From: JAPOXR01 sp965214695
Lineage (GTDB): Bacteria; Pseudomonadota; Alphaproteobacteria; Rhodobacterales; Rhodobacteraceae
NCBI GenBank assembly: GCA_965214695.1
Contig: OZ243967.1
Span: 2,356,001-2,420,000 of the forward strand
Direction of reading: 5' to 3'
DNA: 64,000 nt
How positions within the stretch are numbered: position 1 is the first letter of the stretch; every line of letters begins with the position of its first letter. Positions 7,826 through 17,484 of the stretch are shown here, in pieces. The notes below the pieces were generated by a model. It did no database searches and had not been told where the DNA came from. It was given only the letters and a program-made list of their open reading frames with translations. The position numbers and the translations under genes are program-made.

Positions 7826-8199
7826 TGGCACCGGGGCGCAGTGACCTCTCCGGAGGATCGGCGGGCCGGGACCTGGTCAACGCCATCTGCGTCGGGCATC
7901 CGGGGGCCGAATGGTCGGACCCCTGGGGCGATGGTCACGATGCATGGAAGGTCGGCGGCAAGATGTTTGCCTGCATGGGCTCTGCCTCCGGCGGAGTTTC
8001 GGTCAAGACGGATGGTATCGAGACCGCGGAAGCGCTCATCAACATCGGCGTCGGTCGCAAGGCGCCGTATTTCCACCGTTCCTGGATCAACATTCCGCTG
8101 GACGCCGACGAGGGTGAGTTGCGCCGCAGGATTGCCGACTCCTACCGGATCATCCGCTCCGGACTGAGCAGGAAGGTACAGGCCAGCCTTGACCGATAG
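7825..8199 (+). CDS. MmcQ/YjbR family protein
   Basis: A 124-residue small alpha/beta protein of the YjbR (DUF419) family, whose fold resembles the double-wing DNA-binding domain but whose role is unknown. The family signature is visible as WKVGGKMFACM, then GGVSVKTDG, then the C-terminal WINIPLD and LRRRIADSYRIIRSGLSRK. ATG 7825 overlaps the preceding TGA by one base (TGATG), so it is translationally coupled to the CoA-transferase; a GTG at 7816 in the same frame is less likely. Confidence 0.85.
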   Translation: MAPGRSDLSGGSAGRDLVNAICVGHPGAEWSDPWGDGHDAWKVGGKMFACMGSASGGVSVKTDGIETAEALINIGVGRKAPYFHRSWINIPLDADEGELRRRIADSYRIIRSGLSRKVQASLDR

Positions 8200-8298
8200 G
8201 GCCGGCCTTCGAACAGTGCGGTCAAGTCGAAGTGACCGCCATTGGGCGCCTGGCCCTGATCACATAGACCTGTCGGAACAGGACATTCCGGAGCCGTC

Positions 8299-9288
8299 AT
8301 GACCAGATCCGCCGCCAGGAAATCTCCTGCACCCCATCGCGAGCGACCATCTGCGACCCTGTATCCGCCAGGCAGAATGGTGTTGCGCGAGCTGGGGCTG
8401 CGGGACGGGCTGCAGATGGCGGCTGCCTGGCCGGACACGGCAACCAAGAAGGAGTACATCTCGCAGCTTTACCGGGCCGGGGTCAGGCATTTCGAGATCG
8501 GGTCGTTTCTGCCGGCGGCGCAGTATCCGCAATTTGCCGATCGGGCGAGGCTGATCGACATGGTTGATTCCCTGCCGGAGGCAGTCTCGTCGGCACTGGT
8601 CCTGAATGAACGCGGCGTGGACGATGCCCTTGCAACCCCGGTCCACGAGATCGTGATACCGATCTCGGCGACCGAGGAGCACAGCATGGCCAACATGCGA
8701 AGATCCCGATCTGCGGCAATAGGCCTGGTTCGGACGGCCGCCGGGATGTGTCGTGGCCAATTGCGACCACCGGCGATCAGCGCCGCCGTGGCGGTGGCCT
8801 TCGGGTGTTCGATTGCTGGAGATGTGGCGGTGGATGAAGTTGTTTGCCTGCTTGAGGCATGTGCAGATGCCGGGGCCGACACGCTCGCCGTCGCCGATAC
8901 GGTCGGGTTTGCGGGACCGGTACAGGTGTCCGAGATGTGCCGGGGGCTCCGGGACGCATTCGGCGATATTCCGCTGAAGGTGCATCTGCACGACACGAGA
9001 GGGACAGGAATTGCCAATGCCCATGCGGCGCTGGAGGCGGGAATTCGCATTCTCGACGGCACAATTGGCGGGCTCGGAGGATGTCCCTTTGCTCCCGGCG
9101 CATCCGGCAATGTCGTGTTCGAAGACCTGGTATTCCTGTGCGAGCGGTCCGGGTTGCCGACCGGCATCGACCTGCCCGGGCTGTTCGAAGCCAGGCGGCT
9201 GCTTGAATCGGCAATGCCGGACGAGCCGCTCTTTGGTTCACTGGCCCGGGCAGGACCGCCGGACATCATCGGCTGGCAGACCGGCTGA
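8299..9288 (+). CDS. Hydroxymethylglutaryl-CoA lyase family enzyme
   Basis: A TIM-barrel HMG-CoA-lyase-like enzyme (329 residues) that would cleave a 3-hydroxy-3-methylglutaryl-CoA-type thioester to acetyl-CoA and a keto acid. The active-site arginine and aspartate lie in LRELGLRDGLQ (Arg35-Asp36). The metal-binding histidines are in KVHLHDTRGTG, and the flexible loop cysteine is in GGLGGCPFAPGASGN. GGAG stands 7 bases before the ATG. It follows the CoA-transferase and YjbR gene by 100 bases on the same strand. Such lyase/CoA-transferase pairs serve leucine or related branched-acid breakdown, but true HMG-CoA specificity cannot be assumed. Confidence 0.9.
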   Translation: MTRSAARKSPAPHRERPSATLYPPGRMVLRELGLRDGLQMAAAWPDTATKKEYISQLYRAGVRHFEIGSFLPAAQYPQFADRARLIDMVDSLPEAVSSALVLNERGVDDALATPVHEIVIPISATEEHSMANMRRSRSAAIGLVRTAAGMCRGQLRPPAISAAVAVAFGCSIAGDVAVDEVVCLLEACADAGADTLAVADTVGFAGPVQVSEMCRGLRDAFGDIPLKVHLHDTRGTGIANAHAALEAGIRILDGTIGGLGGCPFAPGASGNVVFEDLVFLCERSGLPTGIDLPGLFEARRLLESAMPDEPLFGSLARAGPPDIIGWQTG

Positions 9289-9371
9289 ACCGCTGGCAAC
9301 TGTCGGACCGGAACCGGGGGCCGCATGACCCAGCGGGCAGGACCGCATGGCAGCAACGGCCGGCAATTCCC

Positions 9372-12300
9372 CTACTCGCCGCCATCCATCCTGCCGAGCG
9401 AGGCAAACAGGGTGGCGTTGCCGCCGGCGGCAGTCGTGTCAGTGCAAGTATGGCGCTCGAGGATGCAGCGCTCCAGGAATTCGGTAGTTGCGGCCAGCGG
9501 GATGATCGGGCCGTCTCGTTCCGACAGTGCAAGGCGCGCCGCTCGAAGGTCCTCCTCGTCGCTCCACAATGCCACCATCCCGATCCCGGCGAGCTCGGCG
9601 AGGGCCGCCCGTGGCAGGAAGCCAGAGATCGCAAGCGGGCCGGACGCGCCTTCGGCCACCTGGATTGCCGGACATCCGGCCTGCCGGGCCGTCTTCGCCT
9701 GGTCTGCAGCGTCTGACGCGGTCGGGCCGAGGCACAGCATGGCGCCCCTGGGGAATTTCCTCAGGATGTTGGACTCGCCCGTCGGACCCGGAAACTCTCT
9801 GGTCTCGAGTACGGCAGGACTTCCGCCCGCGGCCTGGTCCAGCAAATCCTGGACGGCGGCAGGGCTGACCGGATGGCGGCTGTCGGCCGGATGGCCGGGC
9901 AATGTGCCAGCGGTGAAGGCTGGCAGATAGTCGGGCCCGCCAGCCTTGGGCCCGGTTCCCGACAGCCCTTCGCCGCCAAAGGGTTGAGAGCCGACCACCG
10001 CGCCGATCTGGTTCCGATTGATATAGACATTGCCGATGCCGAGTCGGTCGGCCACCTTCCGGGTCCGGAAATCGATCCGGGAATGCATTCCAAAGGTCAG
10101 CCCGTAACCGGAGGCATTGATGGCGGCAATGATGTCGTCCAGCTGGCCGGGCACAAATTTGGCGACGTGCAGGACCGGGCCGAAAATTTCCGCCTCGAGA
10201 TCCTCGATGCCGCCAACCTCGATGACAGCCGGTCCGACAAAATGTCCGGTCGGTGGAACCGGACACTGCTTGAGCAGCCTGGATTCCTGCCGGGCCTTGT
10301 CGATGTAGCGACTGATATGCGCATGGGAATCGGCATCGATGACCGGGCCGATATCGGTGGCCATGTCCATCGGGTCGCCGATCACCAGCTCGTCCATGGC
10401 GCCGAACAGCATTTTCAGGAAGTTCGAATGGATATCGGCCTGGAGATAAAGCAGCCGCAAGGCCGAGCAGCGCTGACCGGCCGACCTGAAGGATGACATC
10501 ACGATATCCCGGATCACCTGTTCCGGCAGGGCGGTGCTGTCGGCAATCATGGCATTGAGGCCGCCAGTCTCGGCGATGAGGCGCGAGGCCGGGCGCAGCG
10601 TCTTCGCCATGTGCTGCTCGATCTTGCGGGCGGTTTCGGTGGATCCGGTGAAGGCAACACCGGCAATCCGGTTGTCGGCCAGCAATACCCGGCCGGTCTC
10701 CGGTCCTCCGGGCAGCAGCTGAAGCACGTTTTCGGGCACGCCGGCCTGGTGCAGGAGCCTGGTCGCCAGCCCGCCGATGAGCGGGGTCTGTTCGGCCGGC
10801 TTGGCCAGCACCCCGTTGCCAGCCGCCAGCGCGCCGGCAATCTGCCCGGTGAAGATTGCCAGCGGAAAATTCCATGGGGAAATGCAGGCAAACAGTCCGG
10901 CCGGCCGGGCCGCACCTGCTTTCGGGGCTTCGGTGGCATAGTATCGCAGGAAATCCACCGCCTCGCGCAACTCGGCAATGGCATCCTTCATGATCTTGCC
11001 CGATTCCCGGCCGAGCAGGGCAAAGAATTCGCCGGACGAGTCTTCATAAAGCTCCGAGGCCCGCATCAGGATCTCCGCCCTGTGGCCGGGCGTGACGTCA
11101 TCCCAGCAGACTGCCCTGTCCATGGCGGCGGCAACGTCGGCGGCGGTCGCGACCTCGCTGCTTCCCACCACCTCGGACTGATCCGCCGGATTGGTCACCA
11201 CGACCGGGTCACCGGCGCGGCCCGGAATCGGCAGCGAGGTCTGCCACTCCGAAATCAAGAATCCTTCCCGAACCTGCAGCAACTCGTCTCGATGCGGCGG
11301 GTAATGCAGATCCCAGCCCCGCGAGTTTCGCCGCTCGTCGCCAAACAGGAATCGCGGTCGGACGACCGGCTCCCGGTTCGATTCCCGTATGCTGGCATAT
11401 CGCTCGAACGGGTTTTCGGCGATGCTGTCCACCGGACAGTCCGGATCGGCGATCTGGTTGACAAAGGATGAATTCGCACCGTTTTCGAGCATGCGCCGTG
11501 CCAAATAGGGCAGCAGCTCCCGGTGTTCGCCGACCGGCGCATAGACCCGGCATCTGGCCCGGCCACGGCCCAGAATTTGGCGGTGCAATTCCTCGCCCAT
11601 TCCGTGGATCCGCTGGAATTCGAACTCGGTGCCGTCGCCGGCAAGCTCGAGAATTGTCGATACCGTATGCGCATTGTGGCCGGCAATCTGCGGATAGATC
11701 CGGTCAGTCATGCCAAACAGCTTCCGGGCGCAGCACAGATAGGCAATGTCGGTTGCCGGTTTGCTGGTATAGACCGGAAAATCCTCGACGCCTTCCACCT
11801 GTGCCCGCTTGATCTCGGTATCCCAATACGCCCCCTTCACCAGGCGGATCATGATCTTGCGGTCCAACTCCCCGGCCAGGGCATAGAGATGGTCGATGAC
11901 ATGGGGGGCGGCCTTGCCATAGGCTTGGACCACGATGCCGAACCCGCCCCAGCCAGCCAGTTCGGGGCTTCTCAGAACCTTTTCGATCACGGCGAGGGAA
12001 AGCTCCAGACGATCGGCTTCCTCGGCATCGATATTCAGCCCCATATTGGCATCCCTGGCCATGATCGCCAGGGTCTTCAGACGATCGGCAAGCTCGTCGA
12101 GAACCCTTCCCCTCTGGGTTTGCTCGTAGCGGGGATGCAGCGCCGAGAGCTTGATGGAGACACCGTCATTGTCGCGGAAGTCGGGATTGGTGCAGAATGG
12201 TGCAAGCGCGGTGATGGCGCCCTTGTAGTCGTCAAGGAACTGGCTGGCATCACCGGCAGTCAACGCCGCCTCGCCGAGCATGTCATAGGAAAAGCAGAAT

Positions 12301-12875
12301 CCCTGCTTGCCGGCGCCACGCGAGGCGCGGATTGCCTCCTCAATGGTCCTTCCCTGGACGAAGTGATCTGCAATCCGGCGGGTGACGGCGGAGACCGCCA
12401 GCCGGACTGCCGGCCGGCAGGCACTCCGGGCAATCCTTCGCAGATAGGATGTCGCTCCCTCCCGTCCAGGCTGCTTCAGGATGGAGGCTGACAGCTGCAG
12501 GCCCAAGGTTGCCAAATTGACCATGGAAGATGGCGATCTGCCCCGATGGCTGCGCCAGTCCGCTGCCACCAGCTTGTCCTCGATCAGGGCATCAATCGTA
12601 GCTGTGTCCGGAACTCTCAGCAGTGCTTCTGCTACCCGCAGCAATGCGATGCCTTCCCCGCTGCCGAGTCCGTATTCGACCAGCAGCGATTCCAGCAGCC
12701 CGGGCCTGGAATTGCTGCGGATGTCGGCAATCAGCCGCCTCGCCTCCGCACCGGATTTGTCAAGAACCTCCGGGGGAATTCCGCACTCGGTTGACAGCGC
12801 ATCAATCAGGCTGCCTTCATCGGCCATCTTGGCAGCGAGAATCCGGCTCCACGTGTTCGGCGGCGATTGTGTCAT
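9372..12875 (-). CDS. putA: Bifunctional proline dehydrogenase / L-glutamate gamma-semialdehyde dehydrogenase
   Basis: Oxidises proline to glutamate in two channelled steps: an FAD proline dehydrogenase barrel in the N-terminal half (about residues 180-470) and an NAD-linked aldehyde dehydrogenase (about 550-1000). The 1167-residue length fits a PutA with an extra C-terminal domain. Seen motifs include the PRODH stretch RLVKGAYWDTEIKRAQVEG and the ALDH motifs SPWNFPLAIFTGQIAGAL, ETGGLNAMI with its general-base Glu, and SAGQRCSALR with the catalytic Cys. The ATG at 12875 is preceded by GGGGAG; an upstream in-frame GTG at 12893 is less likely. There is no N-terminal ribbon-helix-helix, so this PutA should not act as its own repressor. 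Single-gene unit, upstream of which lies the EF-G-like gene on the same strand. Confidence 0.97.
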   Translation of the reverse strand: MTQSPPNTWSRILAAKMADEGSLIDALSTECGIPPEVLDKSGAEARRLIADIRSNSRPGLLESLLVEYGLGSGEGIALLRVAEALLRVPDTATIDALIEDKLVAADWRSHRGRSPSSMVNLATLGLQLSASILKQPGREGATSYLRRIARSACRPAVRLAVSAVTRRIADHFVQGRTIEEAIRASRGAGKQGFCFSYDMLGEAALTAGDASQFLDDYKGAITALAPFCTNPDFRDNDGVSIKLSALHPRYEQTQRGRVLDELADRLKTLAIMARDANMGLNIDAEEADRLELSLAVIEKVLRSPELAGWGGFGIVVQAYGKAAPHVIDHLYALAGELDRKIMIRLVKGAYWDTEIKRAQVEGVEDFPVYTSKPATDIAYLCCARKLFGMTDRIYPQIAGHNAHTVSTILELAGDGTEFEFQRIHGMGEELHRQILGRGRARCRVYAPVGEHRELLPYLARRMLENGANSSFVNQIADPDCPVDSIAENPFERYASIRESNREPVVRPRFLFGDERRNSRGWDLHYPPHRDELLQVREGFLISEWQTSLPIPGRAGDPVVVTNPADQSEVVGSSEVATAADVAAAMDRAVCWDDVTPGHRAEILMRASELYEDSSGEFFALLGRESGKIMKDAIAELREAVDFLRYYATEAPKAGAARPAGLFACISPWNFPLAIFTGQIAGALAAGNGVLAKPAEQTPLIGGLATRLLHQAGVPENVLQLLPGGPETGRVLLADNRIAGVAFTGSTETARKIEQHMAKTLRPASRLIAETGGLNAMIADSTALPEQVIRDIVMSSFRSAGQRCSALRLLYLQADIHSNFLKMLFGAMDELVIGDPMDMATDIGPVIDADSHAHISRYIDKARQESRLLKQCPVPPTGHFVGPAVIEVGGIEDLEAEIFGPVLHVAKFVPGQLDDIIAAINASGYGLTFGMHSRIDFRTRKVADRLGIGNVYINRNQIGAVVGSQPFGGEGLSGTGPKAGGPDYLPAFTAGTLPGHPADSRHPVSPAAVQDLLDQAAGGSPAVLETREFPGPTGESNILRKFPRGAMLCLGPTASDAADQAKTARQAGCPAIQVAEGASGPLAISGFLPRAALAELAGIGMVALWSDEEDLRAARLALSERDGPIIPLAATTEFLERCILERHTCTDTTAAGGNATLFASLGRMDGGE

Positions 12876-12993
12876 CTCATCCGCTCCCCACACCGGTCCG
12901 GGCAGAACAGATCGGCGGTCAGCGCCCGTCCAAGTGCGTCGCCGGAAGCCGGGCGCTCAGGCCTCTGCCTGCTCGCTTGCAGTCCGGCGACCT

Positions 12994-15024
12994 TCAGTTG
13001 TTTCGCTGTTCATTCTTCTGTTCGGCCCGTCTTGCAACCACGTCATCGGCAAGCCGTCCGGACAACTCCTGGAAGTGATCAAATTCGGCGCGGTATGTGC
13101 CTAGACCCTGGGTGAGCGAACGGAGTTCGATGATCAGGTCGTGAATCTCCGATTCCGGCAGGTAGGAGTGAAGCGAGTCCCATCCCTTCCAGCCCTCCTT
13201 GGCCTCGTAGCCGAGTATCTGTCCCCGGCGTCCGCTGATCAGGCCGTGAATCTTGCTGGTATGATCGGCCGGAACATCGATGGTGACCTTTGCAATGGGC
13301 TCCAGGAGGACTGGCGAACATTTGGGCATGCCCTCTGTCATTGCCACCCGGGCGGCGAGCTTGAATGACATTTCGTTGCTGTCGACCGAATGGAACTGCC
13401 CGTCGGTGAGGGTGATGGCAAAATCGACAACCGGGAAGCCGAGCGGTCCTTCGGCGGCAAACTCCCGAACGCCGTTTTCGACCGCCGGGATATACTGGCG
13501 AGGAATGGCCCCGCCAACGATCTTGTCAGTGAACTGGAAGCCGGTGCCGCGCGCAAGCGGTGCAATATCCACCACCACGTCACCGAACATGCCATGTCCG
13601 CCGGTCTGTCGCTTGAACCTGCCATGCTGGCTTACCGCGCCCCGAATGGTCTCGCGGTATGGAACCGAGGGCCGGCGGTGGTCGGCCTCGACATTGAACT
13701 TGCTGCCAAGCTTTTCGAGGGCGATCTGGAGATGGACCGTACCCTGCCCCTGCAGCACCAGCTCATGCGTATCCTCTTTCTGTTCGTAGCCAAGTGACGG
13801 ATCCTCCTCGATCAGGCGCTGCAGACAGGTGGTCAGCTTGACCTCGTCCTTGCGGTCGGCAGGGGTGATGGCCAGCGAATAGACCGGGGCCAGTGGCTCC
13901 TCCATGTGGGGCAAGTCCGGCTCGCCGGAACCGGCGCTCAGGACCTGGCCGGTCCTCGCATTCTCCATGCGTCCGATTCCGACGACATCGCCAAAGCTGG
14001 CGCTGGTCACTTTTTCCGGCTGACCGCCATTCATGAGCTGGAGGCTGCCGACGCGGTTGCCGCCAAGTGACTGCCCGTCGGCAATTTCCCCGGACCACAC
14101 CCGGGCATAGGACACCTTGCCACTATGCTGCGCATACTGGGTCTTGAAGACCTGGACCGCTGGCTCGCCCTGCGGGTCAAATCCCAGCGCACCGGCGCGG
14201 ACTTCCGGCCCCGGCGCATCATGCCGCAGCGCCTTCAGGATTCGCCGCACGCCAAAATTCTTCTCGGCCGAGCCGAAATAATACGGAACAACCTGGCAGT
14301 CGCGCATGGCGCCGGCCGCCTTGGCAAAAATCTCCTCAATCTGCGGAACCTCGTCCTCGAGCAGCATTTCAAGGATCGCGTCATCGAAATTGGACAGCAT
14401 TTCCAGGAATTCCTCCCTGGCCAGGTCGATCTCGTCCTTCAGCGTCGCCGGGAATTCGACCTCCTTCGATTCCTGTCCCTCGACATAGGAATAGGCACGC
14501 AGGCTGGCCAGGTCGACATAGCCGGAAATGGTCTCATCCTCTGTAATCGGATAGTTGCGCATCAGGTGCCGCTGGCCGGACGCTTCCTGGATTGCAGCCA
14601 GGACCTCGGGAATCGGGTCCGTCACCGTATCGACCTTGTTGATGTAGACCATGTGCGGAATCTGCCGTGAGATCAGCGATTTGAAGATCGGTGCCGCCGA
14701 GGCGGCCCGGCTCGCCGACGGCTCCACGACGACGACGGCAACATCGGCGACCGCCAACGCATTCAGCGGCTCCTGCAGGAGTTCGACCGACCCGGGACAG
14801 TCAAGGATGGCCCAGCTATCGCCGAGATAGGACATCTGCGCCACCGAGATCTCGGTCGACATGTTACGGTTTCTCGATTCGGCAGAGGCATCGCCCACGG
14901 AGCTTCCATCCTTGACCGAGCCCCGGCGGGGGATAGCACCGGCCGCGAACAGAAAACTCTCCATGAGTGTTGTCTTGCCACTCAGAAAGGGTCCAACCAA
15001 GGCGACGCATCGCGTGTTCCTCAT
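12994..15024 (-). CDS. EF-G-like translational GTPase with an altered G3 motif
   Basis: A 676-residue paralogue of elongation factor G, probably ribosome-associated. G1 reads GPFLSGKT (residues 11-18) and G4 NKVD (129-132). G3 is DCPGSVE (75-81), where canonical EF-G has DTPGH, so the catalytic histidine is replaced by serine. The later EF-G domains are present, including the domain-IV stretch GRFKRQTGGHGMFGDV and the C-terminal PIAKVTIDVP and GLISGRRGQILGYE. ATG 15024 has AGGAG 8 bases upstream; the longer frame to 15282 lacks such support. Relatives with this His-to-Ser change are common in Rhodospirillales-type genomes, but their function is not settled. Slow GTP hydrolysis or a recycling/stress role is inference. 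Confidence 0.88.
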   Translation of the reverse strand: MRNTRCVALVGPFLSGKTTLMESFLFAAGAIPRRGSVKDGSSVGDASAESRNRNMSTEISVAQMSYLGDSWAILDCPGSVELLQEPLNALAVADVAVVVVEPSASRAASAAPIFKSLISRQIPHMVYINKVDTVTDPIPEVLAAIQEASGQRHLMRNYPITEDETISGYVDLASLRAYSYVEGQESKEVEFPATLKDEIDLAREEFLEMLSNFDDAILEMLLEDEVPQIEEIFAKAAGAMRDCQVVPYYFGSAEKNFGVRRILKALRHDAPGPEVRAGALGFDPQGEPAVQVFKTQYAQHSGKVSYARVWSGEIADGQSLGGNRVGSLQLMNGGQPEKVTSASFGDVVGIGRMENARTGQVLSAGSGEPDLPHMEEPLAPVYSLAITPADRKDEVKLTTCLQRLIEEDPSLGYEQKEDTHELVLQGQGTVHLQIALEKLGSKFNVEADHRRPSVPYRETIRGAVSQHGRFKRQTGGHGMFGDVVVDIAPLARGTGFQFTDKIVGGAIPRQYIPAVENGVREFAAEGPLGFPVVDFAITLTDGQFHSVDSNEMSFKLAARVAMTEGMPKCSPVLLEPIAKVTIDVPADHTSKIHGLISGRRGQILGYEAKEGWKGWDSLHSYLPESEIHDLIIELRSLTQGLGTYRAEFDHFQELSGRLADDVVARRAEQKNEQRNN

Positions 15025-15288
15025 CACTGTTCTCCTGTCCTTCGGCCGGGCATAAGACTGCGAACCCGGCCCTCTGTCCACCCCATTCTTTGCCATCCCG
15101 TGCCCGTCGGCGCCAGAGGGCCGATTTCGGACTTGCGGCAAACTGACGAACACCAATTTGGCACCGGCTTCGGCCCCCGGCAAGCGGATGCTGCCGGAAG
15201 GCGAGACCGGCAACCCGGTCACTGGCGGGTGTTGATGCAGTCGGCCTGCCGGGTATAAGCAGGTCCCGGCACATATGGACACAATTCA

Positions 15289-16023
15289 ATGTCAAACCCT
15301 TCCGCTGCAATGCTGGTCATTGGCGATGAAATCCTCTCCGGCCGGACCCGGGACGCCAATGTGCCGCATTTGGCCGCCACGCTGGGGCAGCACGGGCTTG
15401 ATCTCTGCGAGGTGCGGTTTGTCCGCGATATCCATGAACAGATCATCCAGGCAGTCAACGAGCTTCGTGCCGCCCGGGATCATGTCTTCACCACCGGAGG
15501 AATCGGCCCGACTCATGATGATATCACTGCCGATGCCGTGGCGGCGGCATTTGGTGTGGAAATCGATGTCCGTGACGATGCGCGCGACATTCTTTCCCGG
15601 CATTGCAACAGCCTTGGCCTCGAGTTGAATGCCGGAAGGCTGCGCATGGCCCGCATACCGGGCGACGCCAGGCTGATCCCGAATTCGGTGTCGGCGGCCC
15701 CGGGATTTTCTCTCGGCAACGTCCATGTGATGGCTGGCGTTCCAAAGATTTTCCAGGCCATGCTCGACGAGGTTCTCAAGACCATCCCGGGCGGAATGCC
15801 GAGTGTCAGCGCCACGCTGGAGCTCGGCACGGTCGAAAGCGAACTGGCCGGACCACTCGAGGACATCGCCCGCGAGTTTGCCGATCTGCAGATCGGCTCG
15901 TACCCGTTCCGGACCGAAGACAGCCGCGGGGTGAATGTGGTGATCAGGGGCACGGCCGAAGATCGGGTCAGGGCGGCCGAAGATCGGGTCAGGGCGGTAT
16001 TCGGCCATCTCGTGCCGGGCTGA
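15289..16023 (+). CDS. CinA-type molybdopterin-binding-fold protein
   Basis: A 244-residue protein of the competence/damage-inducible CinA N-terminal family (MoCF-biosynthesis fold). The start MSNPSAAMLVIGDEILSGRT and the phosphate-binding TTGGIGPTHDD are diagnostic, as is VMAGVPKIFQAML. The C-terminal amidohydrolase domain of full CinA (NMN deamidase) is absent. Stand-alone proteins of this family occur widely in alphaproteobacteria; some characterised relatives have ADP-ribose pyrophosphatase activity, but the role here is unknown. The C-terminus carries a recent in-frame 21-base tandem duplication (AEDRVRAAEDRVRA). Confidence 0.88.
   Translation: MSNPSAAMLVIGDEILSGRTRDANVPHLAATLGQHGLDLCEVRFVRDIHEQIIQAVNELRAARDHVFTTGGIGPTHDDITADAVAAAFGVEIDVRDDARDILSRHCNSLGLELNAGRLRMARIPGDARLIPNSVSAAPGFSLGNVHVMAGVPKIFQAMLDEVLKTIPGGMPSVSATLELGTVESELAGPLEDIAREFADLQIGSYPFRTEDSRGVNVVIRGTAEDRVRAAEDRVRAVFGHLVPG
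15954..15995 (+). repeat. Perfect 21-bp tandem duplication inside the CinA-type gene
   Basis: 15954-15974 and 15975-15995 are identical. The copies are in frame and duplicate the heptad AEDRVRA near the C-terminus, consistent with recent slippage or unequal exchange. Confidence 0.97.
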
Positions 16024-16086
16024 ACAGAAAGCCCGCCATCCGGGGAGACATCTCCGGACGAGATATCGCGCCGCCAGCCGCCGGAG

Positions 16087-17484
16087 TCAGAGATCGAGGA
16101 TCGGCAGGCCGAGCGCAGCGGCAACGCCGCGAAGTGCCTGGCGATGGTCGCCGTAAGCGATGGCAAGATGGTGCTCCAGGCCGCAATTGATGATATCCTG
16201 CATCACCTTGCCGACCGGGCGCTCGAACCGGACAACCCCTGCGGTTCCGGAAAATGCCAGCGGCCGGCGCAACATCCTGCCACCGAGCAGCACCATCTTG
16301 TAGGTGCCCATCGACCTGGAGATGCGCATCAGTGTGACCTCTCCCGGCTTGAGTGGAAACTCGTAGAGCAGCGGCAGTTTCCGGTTGGAATGCACCGCGG
16401 CCACACACGGCGCGCCAGGATCGCGCATCGAAATCGGTGCCTGGCCGCAATGCCAGACCACGGCGGAGTCGTCATCCGGGTCCATGTCGACCATGTCGGC
16501 AAGAAACACCGGCGCCTGGGCGACCCGCTGGAGGACCAGCTGAGACAATGCGCCATGGACATCGGCCTCGCAGGCACACGGAATGCCGGATTGGCCCAGC
16601 ATCGAGACCGGCCCGCATACGGCGCCGCCATACTCGGTGAACATCTCGGGCCAGCACCGGACCGCCACGGCGTCCAGACCTTCGCTGCTCGCCATGTCGG
16701 AAAGGGCGGGGCTCAACCGAAGCGAGCGCTCCAGCGACGCCGGATCGACCGCCTCGACGCCGGAGAGGTCGGCATCGACCTCCTGCCGGACCACGTCCAG
16801 CCTGTCCCTGCCGATCTTGTGAGCAGTGTCGAATAGCGACTCCATCCGGACCGGAACCACCTCGATGCCGGCCAGCCTGTCCAGGTCCCGGTTGTCGTGG
16901 TTGCAGGTATCGAAGCCAGGTGGAGGGAGCCCGATCTGGCCAATCCTTGCGCCGCGGAGCCCGGCCGCAATCCCGGCTCCGCGACTGTCGGCTGGCCCTT
17001 CCGGCAACCGGCATTGTCGGCCGGGAGATGCCGGTTCGAACAACATGCGGATGTCGTCATCCGTCACCTGTTCAGGGTCCGAACAGAGCCAGGTGAATTC
17101 TTGGCCGCGCAGGCCGAGCGCGTGGCTGGCAAGGTTCAGACCGCAAAAGGAATTCAACCGGAGCCGGCCGCCGCTGCGTGGCTCGCGCAACGCCCAGATG
17201 GCCAGCGGCACCTGCAGACTTCCGGCGATGTCGACGATGCATTCGGCATCGGTGAAGGTCGTCTGCACGACCAGGATCCGGCCAACACCCTCTTTGGTCA
17301 GCCGGTCAAGGGAATTGGCCGCCATGGCATTGTCGGTCAGCAGGCAGGGCTCGCCAACCACCCGGTATCCGCATTGCCTGAGCGCCCCCAGAGCCAGTTC
17401 GAGCCGGGAGCCGGCATATTCGACGTCAAATGTCGGGCGACAGAGTGGAAGAACGCCAATCCGCTGCATGCCGGCGTCAGCCAT
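16087..17484 (-). CDS. L-fucose/L-arabinose isomerase-like protein
   Basis: A 465-residue protein that looks like the sugar (aldose-ketose) isomerase fold of L-fucose and L-arabinose isomerases. The pattern is an N-terminal alpha/beta domain starting IGVLPLCRPTFDVEYA, a middle domain with the conserved-looking WPEMFTEYGGAVCGPVSMLG, and a C-terminal beta domain. The start at 17484 overlaps the end of the PfkB-type kinase by 8 bases, so the two are coupled. Isomerase plus kinase is a minimal sugar-entry module: isomerise to a ketose, then phosphorylate. The substrate is unknown. A transporter or aldolase is not adjacent. The family call is moderately sure; I do not assign a specific sugar. Confidence 0.6.
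   Translation of the reverse strand: MADAGMQRIGVLPLCRPTFDVEYAGSRLELALGALRQCGYRVVGEPCLLTDNAMAANSLDRLTKEGVGRILVVQTTFTDAECIVDIAGSLQVPLAIWALREPRSGGRLRLNSFCGLNLASHALGLRGQEFTWLCSDPEQVTDDDIRMLFEPASPGRQCRLPEGPADSRGAGIAAGLRGARIGQIGLPPPGFDTCNHDNRDLDRLAGIEVVPVRMESLFDTAHKIGRDRLDVVRQEVDADLSGVEAVDPASLERSLRLSPALSDMASSEGLDAVAVRCWPEMFTEYGGAVCGPVSMLGQSGIPCACEADVHGALSQLVLQRVAQAPVFLADMVDMDPDDDSAVVWHCGQAPISMRDPGAPCVAAVHSNRKLPLLYEFPLKPGEVTLMRISRSMGTYKMVLLGGRMLRRPLAFSGTAGVVRFERPVGKVMQDIINCGLEHHLAIAYGDHRQALRGVAAALGLPILDL

Noticed and set aside
11371..11385. CGGTTCGATTCCCG, resembling a tRNA T-arm
   Set aside because: It lies inside putA and no acceptor stem, D-arm or anticodon arm can be built around it.
11523..12491. 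Plus-strand frame of 322 codons inside putA
   Set aside because: Mirror frame of a conserved PutA region; no independent family features.
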